Of a stretch of DNA of 64,000 nt, positions 1 to 7,500 are shown piece by piece. This stretch comes from Anaerolinea sp. (GTDB taxonomy: Bacteria; Chloroflexota; Anaerolineae; Anaerolineales; Villigracilaceae). Location: the NCBI GenBank assembly GCA_020723805.1, contig DYID01000011.1:1-64000 (forward strand), written 5' to 3'. The stretch's first letter is position 1. Every line of letters begins with the position of its first letter. Made by a program: the position numbers and the translations under genes. The notes under the pieces are model-generated. The model did not search any database and was not told the DNA's origin. It worked only from the letters and a program-made list of their open reading frames with translations.

Positions 1-54
1 TGATCTGCTGCGCTATGTCGGCATATTGTCAGAATAATTTGGAAAAGTGCAAAA

Positions 55-90
55 TGTCGCGCTACGAAGGAACTGCGTAAGGTGAGTTAA
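55..90 (+). repeat. Right part of an intergenic palindromic element (family A)
   Basis: The stretch ends in GCGTAAGGTGAGTTAA, the same end seen at 44632-44647 and, inverted, at 4029-4043. It also carries the block TGTCGCGCTACGA, whose complement occurs at 44561-44573. The left end of the element is not clear at the window edge. The TAA stop of the DUF218 gene lies inside this repeat end. Confidence 0.6.
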
Positions 91-740
91 TCTATGAAAA
101 TAGGCTCTGCCCTGCCCAAAATGGGGGTGGGTTTTTCAAAGAAAACGTCTATGAAGGCGGTGAGAGTGGCGAACTGTTCGCGCAGATTCCAGAACACCAG
201 TGATGACCGGCGATAGTTGAGGTTGTTTGCTTCCACGCCAAATGCTCGAACGCCCAGCGCATTGCAGAGAAACAGTGCACGGGGCAGGTGGAAGCGCTGG
301 GTCACCAGCACGGCTCTTTTTAGCCCAAAGATGGCTTTTGCCCGGTAACAGGTATCGTAGGTGCGTTTGCCGGCGTAATCCAGCACAATCGCCTCGTCTG
401 GGATGCCCAGCGCAAGGGCATACTGACGCATGGCGCCGGGTTCGTTGTAATGGAGTGACGGGTTGTCGCCGCTCATCAGCAGTTTTTCCACCTTGCCGCT
501 GAAATATAGGCGCGCGCCGGTCTCCACGCGGTCACGCAGAACGGCGGTTGGGGTTCCATCCCGCCGCAAACCTGCGCCAAAGATGATGGCAACTCGTTCG
601 GAGGGCGCCTCTGCCGCGCTGTAGATTTTGTTCCAGGCTTGCAGGGTGGTGATGAGGCGCGGCAGGAGCAGTCCCAGCGCCCCCAAAATGACTGCCCACA
701 GAATGAGCCGCCTGACCCATTTGACAATCCGTTTCAACAT
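87..740 (-). CDS. SanA/YdcF-like DUF218 membrane protein
   Basis: A 217-residue protein with one N-terminal membrane segment (about 11-31) followed by a DUF218 domain (about 48-190) facing the extracytoplasmic side. The domain shows the family's phosphate-binding-like features: an IIFGAG strand-loop, DRVETGARLY helix, SGD at 90-92, TYDT at 127-130 and QRFHLPRA. SanA-like proteins are linked to envelope barrier function in enterobacteria, but the reaction is unknown. The gene is alone on its strand, and its stop codon lies in a family A repeat. Family assignment is firm, cellular role is not. Confidence 0.85.
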   Translation of the reverse strand: MLKRIVKWVRRLILWAVILGALGLLLPRLITTLQAWNKIYSAAEAPSERVAIIFGAGLRRDGTPTAVLRDRVETGARLYFSGKVEKLLMSGDNPSLHYNEPGAMRQYALALGIPDEAIVLDYAGKRTYDTCYRAKAIFGLKRAVLVTQRFHLPRALFLCNALGVRAFGVEANNLNYRRSSLVFWNLREQFATLTAFIDVFFEKPTPILGRAEPIFID

Positions 741-923
741 GGCGGTGATTCTAATGAAAAATGATGAATGCTGTATGTGAATTCACAGCCTTTGATTACT
801 AACAAGACTGCAATGAAACAGAACGGTTCTGACATTGTCAATTTTGGAGGAATCAATAAAATAAAATATGAGAAACCAAGGACGGTCCTTGGAGAAACTT
901 TTTTTTAGAGAAAGGATCTCATT

Positions 924-1076
924 ATGTTATTCGCTCCCAAAGAAAAGGGTCAGGGCCTCGTCGAGTATGCGATTATTCTCGCGCTCGTCGCCATCGTTGT
1001 GATTGCAGTCATGCGGCTCTTGGGTCCCAAGGTCGGCAACACCTTCAGCAAAATCAACAGCGAGCTGCCCAGTTAA
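924..1076 (+). CDS. flp: Flp/Fap-type (type IVb) pilin, orphan
   Basis: A 50-residue ORF too short for the ORF track. It reads MLFAPKEKGQGLVEYAIILA followed by a hydrophobic stretch and a short polar tail. The G-QGLVEYA motif is the processing site and conserved Glu of Flp-type pilins, so prepilin peptidase would cut after the Gly to leave about 42 residues. An AAAGGA ribosome binding site lies 8 bases before the ATG, and a strong terminator follows the stop by about 20 bases. No tad/cpa assembly genes occur in the window, so it is an orphan pilin gene served by machinery encoded elsewhere, or a small pilin-like membrane protein. Confidence 0.85.
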   Translation: MLFAPKEKGQGLVEYAIILALVAIVVIAVMRLLGPKVGNTFSKINSELPS

Positions 1077-1094
1077 CGGGCAAGAACATAGCAG

Positions 1095-1126
1095 AAAGCC
1101 CCGCCGTTCGGCGGGGCTTTTTTCTT
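1095..1126 (+). terminator. Rho-independent terminator of flp
   Basis: Perfect 11-bp stem AAAGCCCCGCC/GGCGGGGCTTT with a 4-base loop, followed by TTTTTTCTTT. It sits just after the pilin stop codon and before the convergent kinase gene. Confidence 0.93.
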
Positions 1127-1133
1127 TCTAGGG

Positions 1134-1802
1134 TCAATCGTCCGCGGCGGCGCGGGCGACCTCCTCCGGCTCGAAGACGACTTCCTCTTTGCCGGTCAGT
1201 TTTTCCTGCACTTTTTCGACAATCAGCCGCAGGTGACCGGAATGAGAGACGTAGTCCAGGTCATCTGCAGGGACGGCGAGAACGGGGCAAAGGGTAAAGT
1301 TCTCTATCCACTCTTCATATAAACGATTCAGTCCCTGAAGGTATTCGGGGGTAATCGTCCGTTCGTAATCCCGTCCGCGGCGGGCGATGCGGTTCATCAG
1401 GGTGGGGACGGAGGCTCGAAGATAGACGACCAGGTCCGGGGGCGGAAGGAGGCGGGAGGTCGTTTCGTAGAGGTCGCGGTAGGTTTGGTAGTCGCGCTGG
1501 TTGATGTATCCCTGAAGGAAGAGGTTGTAGGCGAAGATTTCCGCATCTTCATACACGCTGCGATCCTGCACCACCGAGCCGGGATGCTGACCCAGTTTGT
1601 GATGGGAGCGCAGGCGGTGCGTGAGGAAGAAAATTTGCGAGTGAAATGCCCAGGCGTTCATGTCCTGGTAAAAATCTTTGAGGTAGGGGTTTTCGGTAAC
1701 CGGTTCGTAAAACGGCTCCCAGCCCAAACGGACGCAGAGCATTTCCACCAGCGTGGATTTTCCCACGCCGATATTGCCTGCCACGGCAACGTATTTTTTC
1801 AT
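1134..1802 (-). CDS. Deoxynucleoside kinase (dGK/dAK-like family)
   Basis: A 222-residue cytosolic P-loop kinase predicted to phosphorylate deoxynucleosides in nucleotide salvage. It shows GNIGVGKST (9-17), the substrate-site motif EPVTENPYL (33-41), DRS (80-82) and an Arg-rich lid RIARRGRDYE (138-147), all as in the bacterial dNK family. The ORF-track start is 7 codons upstream; the start chosen here is preceded by GGAGGAG at a good distance. The exact substrate (dG, dA or dC) cannot be told from the sequence. The C-terminal 20 residues are acidic and probably disordered. Confidence 0.92.
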   Translation of the reverse strand: MKKYVAVAGNIGVGKSTLVEMLCVRLGWEPFYEPVTENPYLKDFYQDMNAWAFHSQIFFLTHRLRSHHKLGQHPGSVVQDRSVYEDAEIFAYNLFLQGYINQRDYQTYRDLYETTSRLLPPPDLVVYLRASVPTLMNRIARRGRDYERTITPEYLQGLNRLYEEWIENFTLCPVLAVPADDLDYVSHSGHLRLIVEKVQEKLTGKEEVVFEPEEVARAAADD

Positions 1803-1833
1803 GGCTCTCCTCCAAAAAAGCAATTGGCAATGG

Positions 1834-2634
1834 TTAAGGGATTTCTCCCGCCAGTTCTTTGTCTATAACCTGTTTGAAAATATCGAGCGGCTGGGCGCCC
1901 ACGATGGCGAGCCCGTTGATGAAGAATGTGGGAGTGGAACGCACACCCAGGTTCATGGCAAAGTCGAGGTCTGCCTGAACGGCTTCGCGGAATCTGCCCT
2001 CGGTGATGCAGGATGTGAATCTTTCCATGTCCAACCCCAACTCCTCGGCGTATTGTGTATAGATGTCGCTGCCGAGGGCGCTGCTGCTGAAGAGTTTTTC
2101 ATGGAATTGCCAGTAGGCATTCTGTTCGCCGGCGCACATGGCGGCTTCGGCGGCAGGAAAGGCGTCGGGATGGATGGATGTCAGCGGGAAATGGCGGTAC
2201 ACCAGACGGATTTTGCCCGGATAGGCGTTGAACAGCGGCTCATAGACCTGTTCGTGCCAGCGGCGGCAGAAGGGACACTGGTAATCGCTGAATTCGACGA
2301 TGGTAATGGGCGCGTCTTTCGGCCCAATGGAAGGAAAACCCTCCGTGGCGATTTCGTAACGGGTGAACTGCGGCTGCGGTGTGACCGGCGCTTCCACCAC
2401 CGGACCTTGCGCTTGGGCGCTCGTCACTGGGCTTTTCGCCGCCGATTCGAATCCCCACACCACATAGCCAAGCAGAACACCTGCGGCAAAGGCAAAAACC
2501 GTCAAAACCGCATAAAAGTGACTGACCTTGAATGTGAAAGCCTCGTCCTGTTTGATTTCCGTCTCTTCCAGGATTTCCGGTTCGATGATTACTTCTTCTT
2601 CGATTTTTTTCTTTCGGATGGATTTGGTTGGCAT
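1834..2634 (-). CDS. Membrane-anchored DsbA-like thiol:disulfide oxidoreductase
   Basis: A 266-residue protein with a charged cytoplasmic N-terminus, one membrane segment (about 41-61), a linker and an extracytoplasmic DsbA-type thioredoxin domain (about 95-265). The active site is CPFC (120-123), and TP at 234-235 gives the cis-proline loop. It is likely a disulfide oxidase or isomerase for exported proteins. The ATG at 2634 was chosen because the longer ORF start would include a TATAAT on the same strand at 2642-2647; from that promoter the mRNA would begin almost at this ATG (leaderless). No DsbB/VKOR partner is adjacent. Confidence 0.88.
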   Translation of the reverse strand: MPTKSIRKKKIEEEVIIEPEILEETEIKQDEAFTFKVSHFYAVLTVFAFAAGVLLGYVVWGFESAAKSPVTSAQAQGPVVEAPVTPQPQFTRYEIATEGFPSIGPKDAPITIVEFSDYQCPFCRRWHEQVYEPLFNAYPGKIRLVYRHFPLTSIHPDAFPAAEAAMCAGEQNAYWQFHEKLFSSSALGSDIYTQYAEELGLDMERFTSCITEGRFREAVQADLDFAMNLGVRSTPTFFINGLAIVGAQPLDIFKQVIDKELAGEIP

Positions 2635-2702
2635 GTCGGGCATTATAACATGCACGCGCAAGGGGCAACTTTAAGGCTTGGAAAACGCTCCGTTATAAAG
2701 GT

Positions 2703-2834
2703 TAGACTTTATCCGTAATAAGTCGAGAGTCCATATTGGACACTGATGAACGCAGAAAAAAGCAGATTTTTTCTCTTTGCATCAGCGTGAGTCAGCGTTT
2801 ATCTGTGTTCCAATTTTAGTTCGGATAGAGTCTA
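2703..2834. repeat. MITE-like element with 13-bp terminal inverted repeats
   Basis: Left end TAGACTTTATCCG and right end CGGATAGAGTCTA are inverted repeats with one mismatch, enclosing about 106 bp. The interior contains GATGAACGCAGA and GCGTTTATCTGTG, a pair seen again in similar form at 62076-62163. The 17-mer TAGACTTTATCCGTAAT recurs inverted at 8848-8864. No gene is recognised in 2635-2970. Confidence 0.65.
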
Positions 2835-2872
2835 TTTTTAGGAGCATACTTGGTGGTCTCTACCGCCGCCCT

Positions 2873-2888
2873 TGCGCTGGAGAGCGCA
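2873..2888 (-). repeat. Short TGCGCTCTC-NN-GCGCA hairpin
   Basis: On the minus strand it reads TGCGCTCTCCAGCGCA; the same 16-mer with a different two-base centre occurs at 3241-3256 (TT) and 56081-56096 (TG). All three copies are intergenic. Confidence 0.6.
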
Positions 2889-2970
2889 AAATCGCAAGAC
2901 TTTTTAGATGATTGCAACAAAGCACTTGAAAAAGCGTATATTGGAATAAACGCTGATTTTGGAGGTAGAA

Positions 2971-3195
2971 ATGACTGCACGTGAAAATCGCATTCCCTGG
3001 TATCTGTGGCCCCTTGCCGCCGTTTGGAAACTGCTCGCCGTCATCGTCGAAATGACCGGGCGGTTCGTTGCCATGATCCTCGGCATCGTGCTGATGATCG
3101 CCGGCGCGCTCATCAGCCTGACGGTGGTCGGAGCGATTGTAGGGATTCCGCTGGCAATTGTGGGGTTGCTGTTGTTCCTCAAGGGCATCTTCTAA
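2971..3195 (+). CDS. Small membrane protein, unknown function
   Basis: A 74-residue protein beginning MTARENRIPWYLW, with a polar N-terminus and two to three hydrophobic segments (about 14-26, 30-50, 52-72) rich in Gly, Ile, Leu and Val. The ORF-track start (TTG at 2959) includes the ribosome binding site; GGAGGT at 2961-2966 points to the ATG at 2971. It is flanked on both sides by repeat elements and has no clear operon partner. No family is recognised, but the good ribosome binding site and membrane-protein composition support a real gene. Confidence 0.75.
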   Translation: MTARENRIPWYLWPLAAVWKLLAVIVEMTGRFVAMILGIVLMIAGALISLTVVGAIVGIPLAIVGLLLFLKGIF

Positions 3196-3199
3196 AAAG

Positions 3200-3333
3200 T
3201 GTCTGAAAAGAGATTTCCATTGCTCCGAAAATGCGTAGGATGCGCTCTCTTGCGCATTCCGCGACGTTACACCTGCCCTGGCGGGCGGTGCCTGGGGAGA
3301 ACTTTGCTTACGCAAAACATCAGTTTTCAGACA
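3200..3333. repeat. MITE-like element with TGTCTGAAAA inverted ends
   Basis: TGTCTGAAAA at 3200-3209 and TTTTCAGACA at 3324-3333 are perfect 10-bp inverted ends 134 bp apart. The interior holds the TGCGCTCTC hairpin (3241-3256), a 23-mer starting GGCGGGCGGTGCC that recurs at 58806-58828 with one mismatch, and TTACGCAAAACATCAG, related to the family A end. Confidence 0.6.
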
Positions 3334-3348
3334 TTCTCTAAAGCGGCG

Positions 3349-4029
3349 TCAGAGGGAGGGGGTGAGGCGTGGAGTCCGTTTTCGCAGGCGTGCCAGGATT
3401 CGGTCCCGCAATGAAGCGGCAGTCCGACGCACCGGCGGGACGCGCAAAACAAGCAGCAGGAGGACAATCAGTCCATAGACCAGTGGACGCACAATCTCTC
3501 CCTGCAAGGCGAAGAGGCTGCCTTTTTTGCTCCAGGCGTAATGCAACACGACCAGAGGGGCGATGAGATACACCATCTGGTGGAGACGCTTCCAGCCCCT
3601 GCCCAGCCGTTTCTTCCAGATGTCGAAGGAAGTCCATGCAAGGGGGATGAGCAGGAGGAATGAAATCACGCCCATGATGATGAAGGGCTTTTCAAAGACG
3701 GTTTGGGCGATGAGACTCCACGCCAGCCCGTAATCGAGGTGTAAAAAGATAAGCACATGGATGACGGCGTACATGAAGGCATACAGCCCCAGTGTACGAC
3801 GCCGCTTGAGAAGTTCCGCCCAGTGGAAGAGCGTGTGGAGCGGCGTACAAGCCAGCGACAGTACCAACAGCGTGATGGCATGGCGTCCCGTGCGCTGTTC
3901 CAGCGCCTGAATGGGGTTGGCAGTGAGGTCGTTGGTAAAGAATTGAAACAGTAAAAGTACCAGCGCCGACCAGGCATACACATGTACGGCGATTTGAAGT
4001 GGGGTGTAATGGGAAGAGAATTTTTTCAT
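3349..4029 (-). CDS. msrQ: MsrQ, heme-binding membrane subunit of methionine sulfoxide reductase
   Basis: A 226-residue protein with about six membrane segments, of the ferric-reductase-like transmembrane family, and HxxxxxxFH-type His residues that could ligate heme (GRHAITLL, CTPLHTLFHW, HHDY-like HVLIFLHLDYG, VLHYAW). MsrQ passes electrons from the quinol or flavin pool to the molybdoenzyme MsrP, which repairs oxidised Met in exported proteins. msrP lies upstream on the same strand, separated by a 164-bp gap filled by a family A repeat. The Arg-rich C-terminus is cytoplasmic. Confidence 0.9.
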   Translation of the reverse strand: MKKFSSHYTPLQIAVHVYAWSALVLLLFQFFTNDLTANPIQALEQRTGRHAITLLVLSLACTPLHTLFHWAELLKRRRTLGLYAFMYAVIHVLIFLHLDYGLAWSLIAQTVFEKPFIIMGVISFLLLIPLAWTSFDIWKKRLGRGWKRLHQMVYLIAPLVVLHYAWSKKGSLFALQGEIVRPLVYGLIVLLLLVLRVPPVRRTAASLRDRILARLRKRTPRLTPSL

Positions 4030-4115
4030 AACTCACCTTACGCGAAACGTCCCGAAGGTTCTCGCAAATTGCGCCTATTTTCCAGCCAAACCTTCGGGAC
4101 GGTGCGTAACATCAG
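4029..4115 (-). repeat. Family A palindromic element between msrP and msrQ
   Basis: Ends TAACTCACCTTACGC (4029-4043) and GCGTAACATCAG (4104-4115) match the ends of the element at 44541-44647. Its core is a 13-bp perfect inverted repeat CGTCCCGAAGGTT (4048-4060) / AACCTTCGGGACG (4089-4101), shared with the elements at 8781 and 15069. The element abuts the msrQ start codon. Confidence 0.75.
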
Positions 4116-4193
4116 TTCATAAAAATCTTTCCACTCATCCATACCAATCTTCAGAATGTGTTGGTGAAGATCGGTAAGGATTGGCGGAATACT

Positions 4194-5153
4194 CTAATAA
4201 TACACGCTCAAATCCATGCCGTCGTAGAGATGTGCCACCTCTTCCGCATAGCCGTTGAACATCAATGTTTCGCGGCGTCCGAACTCGCCGATGCGGCGTT
4301 CCGTCGCCTGCGACCAGCGCGGATGCGGCACTTCCGGGTTCACGTTGGAGTAGAAGCCATATTCGTTCGGGGCGACCGTATTCCAAAGCGTGGCAGGCTG
4401 TTCCGCCACCAGTTCGATTTTCACAACCGATTTGATGGACTTGAAGCCATACTTCCACGGCACGACGAGTCGAATCGGTGCGCCGTTTTGGTTGGGCATC
4501 GGCTCACCGTATAAGCCGGTGGCAAGGATGGTCAGGTCGTGCATGGCTTCGTCGAGCCGCAAGCCTTCCTGATAGGGCCAAGGGTAGAAGCGGCTCTTTT
4601 GCCCGGGCATTTCTTCAGGACGATAAACCGTTTCGAAACGCACATACTTCGCAGCGGAGGTCGGCTCAACCTCCTTCAGCAGACTCGCCAGCGTGAACCC
4701 CGTCCACGGGATGACCATGCTCCACGCCTCCACACAACGCAGGCGGTAAATGCGCTCTTCCTGTGTGAAGCGGCTGAGCAGGTCTTCGATGTCATACGTC
4801 TTCGGCTTGTTGACCAGCCCATACACTTCCACCGTCCAGGGTTTTGGGGTGAATTTTTGCGCCAGCCGCGCGACTCCCTCTTTATCGGTGGTGAACTCGT
4901 AATAGTTGTTGTAGTTGGTAATGTCCTCGAAAGTATTGGCGGGATCGCCCAACTCATCCACTAATTCCGAAGCGGCGACAGGCGCCTCCGACTCAGGGAC
5001 GGCTGAATCGGTCACGGACGGCGCACACGCCGCGAGCAGCGCCGACCCGCTCACGATGCCGGCTGCCTTGAGAAACTCCCGCCGCGACAAATACACTGAA
5101 TACGGCGTGATCTCGGATGATTTGACGGGAACGGACTTGAATTTACTGGTCAT
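4194..5153 (-). CDS. msrP: MsrP (YedY), molybdopterin methionine sulfoxide reductase
   Basis: A 319-residue molybdoenzyme catalytic subunit exported by the Tat system ([10 protein letters not shown] at 23-32) that reduces methionine sulfoxide in extracytoplasmic proteins with MsrQ. The oxidoreductase molybdopterin-binding fold covers about 95-300, with RLRCVEAW giving the Mo-ligating Cys140, and [13 protein letters not shown] and [13 protein letters not shown] as family motifs. The signal ends LLAACAPS, which looks like a lipobox and would make this a Tat lipoprotein. The ORF-track start is a GTG three codons upstream; AGGTG before the ATG at 5153 favours the shorter form. Confidence 0.93.
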   Translation of the reverse strand: MTSKFKSVPVKSSEITPYSVYLSRREFLKAAGIVSGSALLAACAPSVTDSAVPESEAPVAASELVDELGDPANTFEDITNYNNYYEFTTDKEGVARLAQKFTPKPWTVEVYGLVNKPKTYDIEDLLSRFTQEERIYRLRCVEAWSMVIPWTGFTLASLLKEVEPTSAAKYVRFETVYRPEEMPGQKSRFYPWPYQEGLRLDEAMHDLTILATGLYGEPMPNQNGAPIRLVVPWKYGFKSIKSVVKIELVAEQPATLWNTVAPNEYGFYSNVNPEVPHPRWSQATERRIGEFGRRETLMFNGYAEEVAHLYDGMDLSVYY

Positions 5154-5305
5154 TCTATTCACCTATAAAATGAAAAGATGTTTGCCGCTAAGGAGAGGGG
5201 TAATTCGGAGTTCAGATGCCCCCATTCTATGAAACCTTTCTTACATGGAGATTACCAGATGCTGAAAATAGGATAAGAATGCCGCCCTTCATGCCCATTT
5301 CAAAT

Positions 5306-6922
5306 TCACTCGTTTTTTTCCAGTTCCCGATATACCATTACACGGTTACGTCCGGCGTGTTTGGCGGCGTAGAGGGCGCGGTCTGCCGCGCGCAGAAGTT
5401 CCTCCTTCTTTTCGCCGTGCAGCGGAAAAGCGGAAACGCCCATGGAAACAGTGACATTGAGACTGAAGCGTCCAAAGGGAATGTAGAGCGATGAGATGGA
5501 ACGGTGCAGCGACCCCACCCGCTCTCTGGCAACCTCAAGGCTGATGTTCGGCATGACCAGCACGAATTCTTCCCCCCCGTAACGACAGACAAAATCGCCC
5601 TGGCGGCTCTGGCTGGTCACTGTTTCCGCCAGCGTTTTGAGGACGATATCGCCGGCTTCGTGACCGTAGGTGTCGTTGACTTCCTTGAAGTGATCAATAT
5701 CCATCATCACAATGCACAACGGATAGACTTCGCGGGCGGCGCGCGCCAGTTCGCGTTCGAGGGTTTCCTCCAGGTAGCGGCGGTTGAAGAGATTGGTCAA
5801 CGCATCGCGGATTGCCTGTTCGCGCAATTGACTTTGAAGCAGACCGATTTCAATTAACTGGGTCTGCATGCGGTCCATGGCGTGACGCAGGTCTTTTTCC
5901 ACCTCCTTGCGGTCGGTGATGTCGCGGAAGACGATGAGACGTCCGCTCAGGGTGTGGTCGTCGTCGTAGAGGGGAGTCACCCGCAGGTCCAGGTAACGAG
6001 ACGGTTTGTGGGGAAGCCGCATTTCAGTGCGGATTTCCGGTCCGTTCATCAGATGTTCGAAGCGATCATTCCAAATGGTGAGGATGTCTGAAATGTTTTT
6101 TCCCAGGAAAGAAACAGGGTCGGCATCGAGAAAGGTCCTCATGGCAGGGTTGATATCCACAATGCGCCCCTGTGCATCAACGACCACCAAACCATCGCTC
6201 ATTTTTTCGATGAGATGACTGCGCGCAAAGGGGACCAGATCCATGAATTTGTGGCGGAAGATGGCGTAGGCATATACCATCCCCGCGATGCCAAAGGTCA
6301 TGGGAGCATAATCCGGGTCACTGGAACCTTCGGTGCGCAGATGGGTAAAGGCGCTGAACAGAAAAGGCACCACCGAGCCGAGCAGTATCATCAGGTATTG
6401 TTTCTTGAAGAAGGCATTTGCCTGGCGGTAACTTGTCACCAAGAGTGTAAACCCCAGCAGGACAAGCAGATAGGAATAGAACAAGTGTATCCAAAACCAT
6501 ACGCCGCGCTGGATTTCCATAAAGACATACTCCCCCCAGGACGACTCCTGTATAGAAGCAAAGAAAGCCCGAGGCGCCAGCCAGACGAGAAGTACGACCA
6601 GCGCAGGCTCGATGCCCAGCAACAGGAGATTCCGAAAGGTGATCCATTTTTCGCGGTTGGTGAGGAACAACGTAAAGAGCAGAAAACAGGTCGGCACGAC
6701 GACCACACCCAGGTATGTCGCCTTTAACCAGAAAATTTTCTGTTGCAGCGGCACCACCAGCCAGGTCATTGCGTAAGAGCCCGACCATATAAACATTCCC
6801 AAAAGCATGACCTTCAATACAAAAGCGCCTGGAGCCGTTCGCTTCCAGACGATGATAATTACGCTCAAGGTTGCAAGGGCGGAAAACGCCAAAACAAAAA
6901 AGTAGGGATGCAATTGAAACAT
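5306..6922 (-). CDS. Membrane diguanylate cyclase: 7TM sensor, PAS, GGDEF
   Basis: A 538-residue protein. Residues 1-225 form about seven membrane segments of the histidine-kinase N-terminal 7TM type, 236-338 a PAS domain, 340-368 a coiled linker, and 369-535 a GGDEF domain predicted to make cyclic di-GMP. The active site is GGEEF (449-453) and RQGD (440-443) is the RxxD product-inhibition site five residues earlier, so feedback control is expected. The ORF-track start lies 49 codons upstream, where the translated sequence runs through the terminator of the STAS gene; the ATG at 6922 begins exactly at the first membrane segment. Confidence 0.93.
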   Translation of the reverse strand: MFQLHPYFFVLAFSALATLSVIIIVWKRTAPGAFVLKVMLLGMFIWSGSYAMTWLVVPLQQKIFWLKATYLGVVVVPTCFLLFTLFLTNREKWITFRNLLLLGIEPALVVLLVWLAPRAFFASIQESSWGEYVFMEIQRGVWFWIHLFYSYLLVLLGFTLLVTSYRQANAFFKKQYLMILLGSVVPFLFSAFTHLRTEGSSDPDYAPMTFGIAGMVYAYAIFRHKFMDLVPFARSHLIEKMSDGLVVVDAQGRIVDINPAMRTFLDADPVSFLGKNISDILTIWNDRFEHLMNGPEIRTEMRLPHKPSRYLDLRVTPLYDDDHTLSGRLIVFRDITDRKEVEKDLRHAMDRMQTQLIEIGLLQSQLREQAIRDALTNLFNRRYLEETLERELARAAREVYPLCIVMMDIDHFKEVNDTYGHEAGDIVLKTLAETVTSQSRQGDFVCRYGGEEFVLVMPNISLEVARERVGSLHRSISSLYIPFGRFSLNVTVSMGVSAFPLHGEKKEELLRAADRALYAAKHAGRNRVMVYRELEKNE

Positions 6923-7014
6923 GGTCAGCCTGCACCTGCGTACCGTTCGCAGGTATGTCGCTTCTATTTTACTTTGTTTACCAGGGGGGATAGCAGCCGC
7001 CCGTCCGCCTAACA

Positions 7015-7055
7015 TAAAAGCAAAGGCTTGCCTTTCGCCGGCAAGCCTTTGCTTT
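7015..7055 (-). terminator. Terminator after the STAS gene
   Basis: Perfect 16-bp stem AAAGCAAAGGCTTGCC/GGCAAGCCTTTGCTTT with a 7-base loop, 20 bp past the STAS stop; the minus strand continues TTTTATG. The plus-strand side is also T-rich, so it could work in both directions. Confidence 0.85.
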
Positions 7056-7074
7056 CTTTTCCTGCTCATTCAAC

Positions 7075-7452
7075 TCACTTCTCGCCAAAAGCCTCCAGCG
7101 CAGATTCCATGCTCTCGTACATGGGAATATTCTGTAAAAAACCGGTAATCCCAAGGACATTGTAAATCTGTGGCGGAGCACTGCACAGTTTGAGATGTAT
7201 CGTTTTGTGTGGGTCATCTGCCGGCGTGAACATCTGGTACACCTTTTGGAGGGCACGCATGCCGGCGCTGGTGAGCGTGTCGAGGTCGCTCATTTCAATC
7301 AGCAGGTAACGCGTCCCTGCCTCATACGCCGATTGTGCGGCTTGCAAAAACTGTGGTTCGCTTTGGGCGTCCAGCCAGCCGCCAACATGAAAGACGGTCA
7401 CCGGCACGCGGGCTTGGATTTGCTCGCTGGTCATCTTCAAATCGCTTTTCAC
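7075..7452 (-). CDS. STAS-domain protein (anti-sigma factor antagonist-like)
   Basis: A 125-residue single-domain STAS protein of the SpoIIAA/RsbV type. The segment DLDTLTSAGMRAL matches the loop where SpoIIAA carries its phosphorylated Ser, with Ser present here (about residue 62). Such proteins act in partner-switching control of sigma factors or other targets together with a kinase and a PP2C phosphatase. No anti-sigma kinase is adjacent; the closest PP2C is at 40 kb and its link is unproven. The start is GTG with GAGG upstream; ATG six codons in is an alternative. The gene ends at a strong terminator. Confidence 0.87.
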   Translation of the reverse strand: MKSDLKMTSEQIQARVPVTVFHVGGWLDAQSEPQFLQAAQSAYEAGTRYLLIEMSDLDTLTSAGMRALQKVYQMFTPADDPHKTIHLKLCSAPPQIYNVLGITGFLQNIPMYESMESALEAFGEK

Positions 7453-7500
7453 TTTCGCCTCGTTTTCTTTATAAAAGTGGACACCTATAAAGGGGAACGG

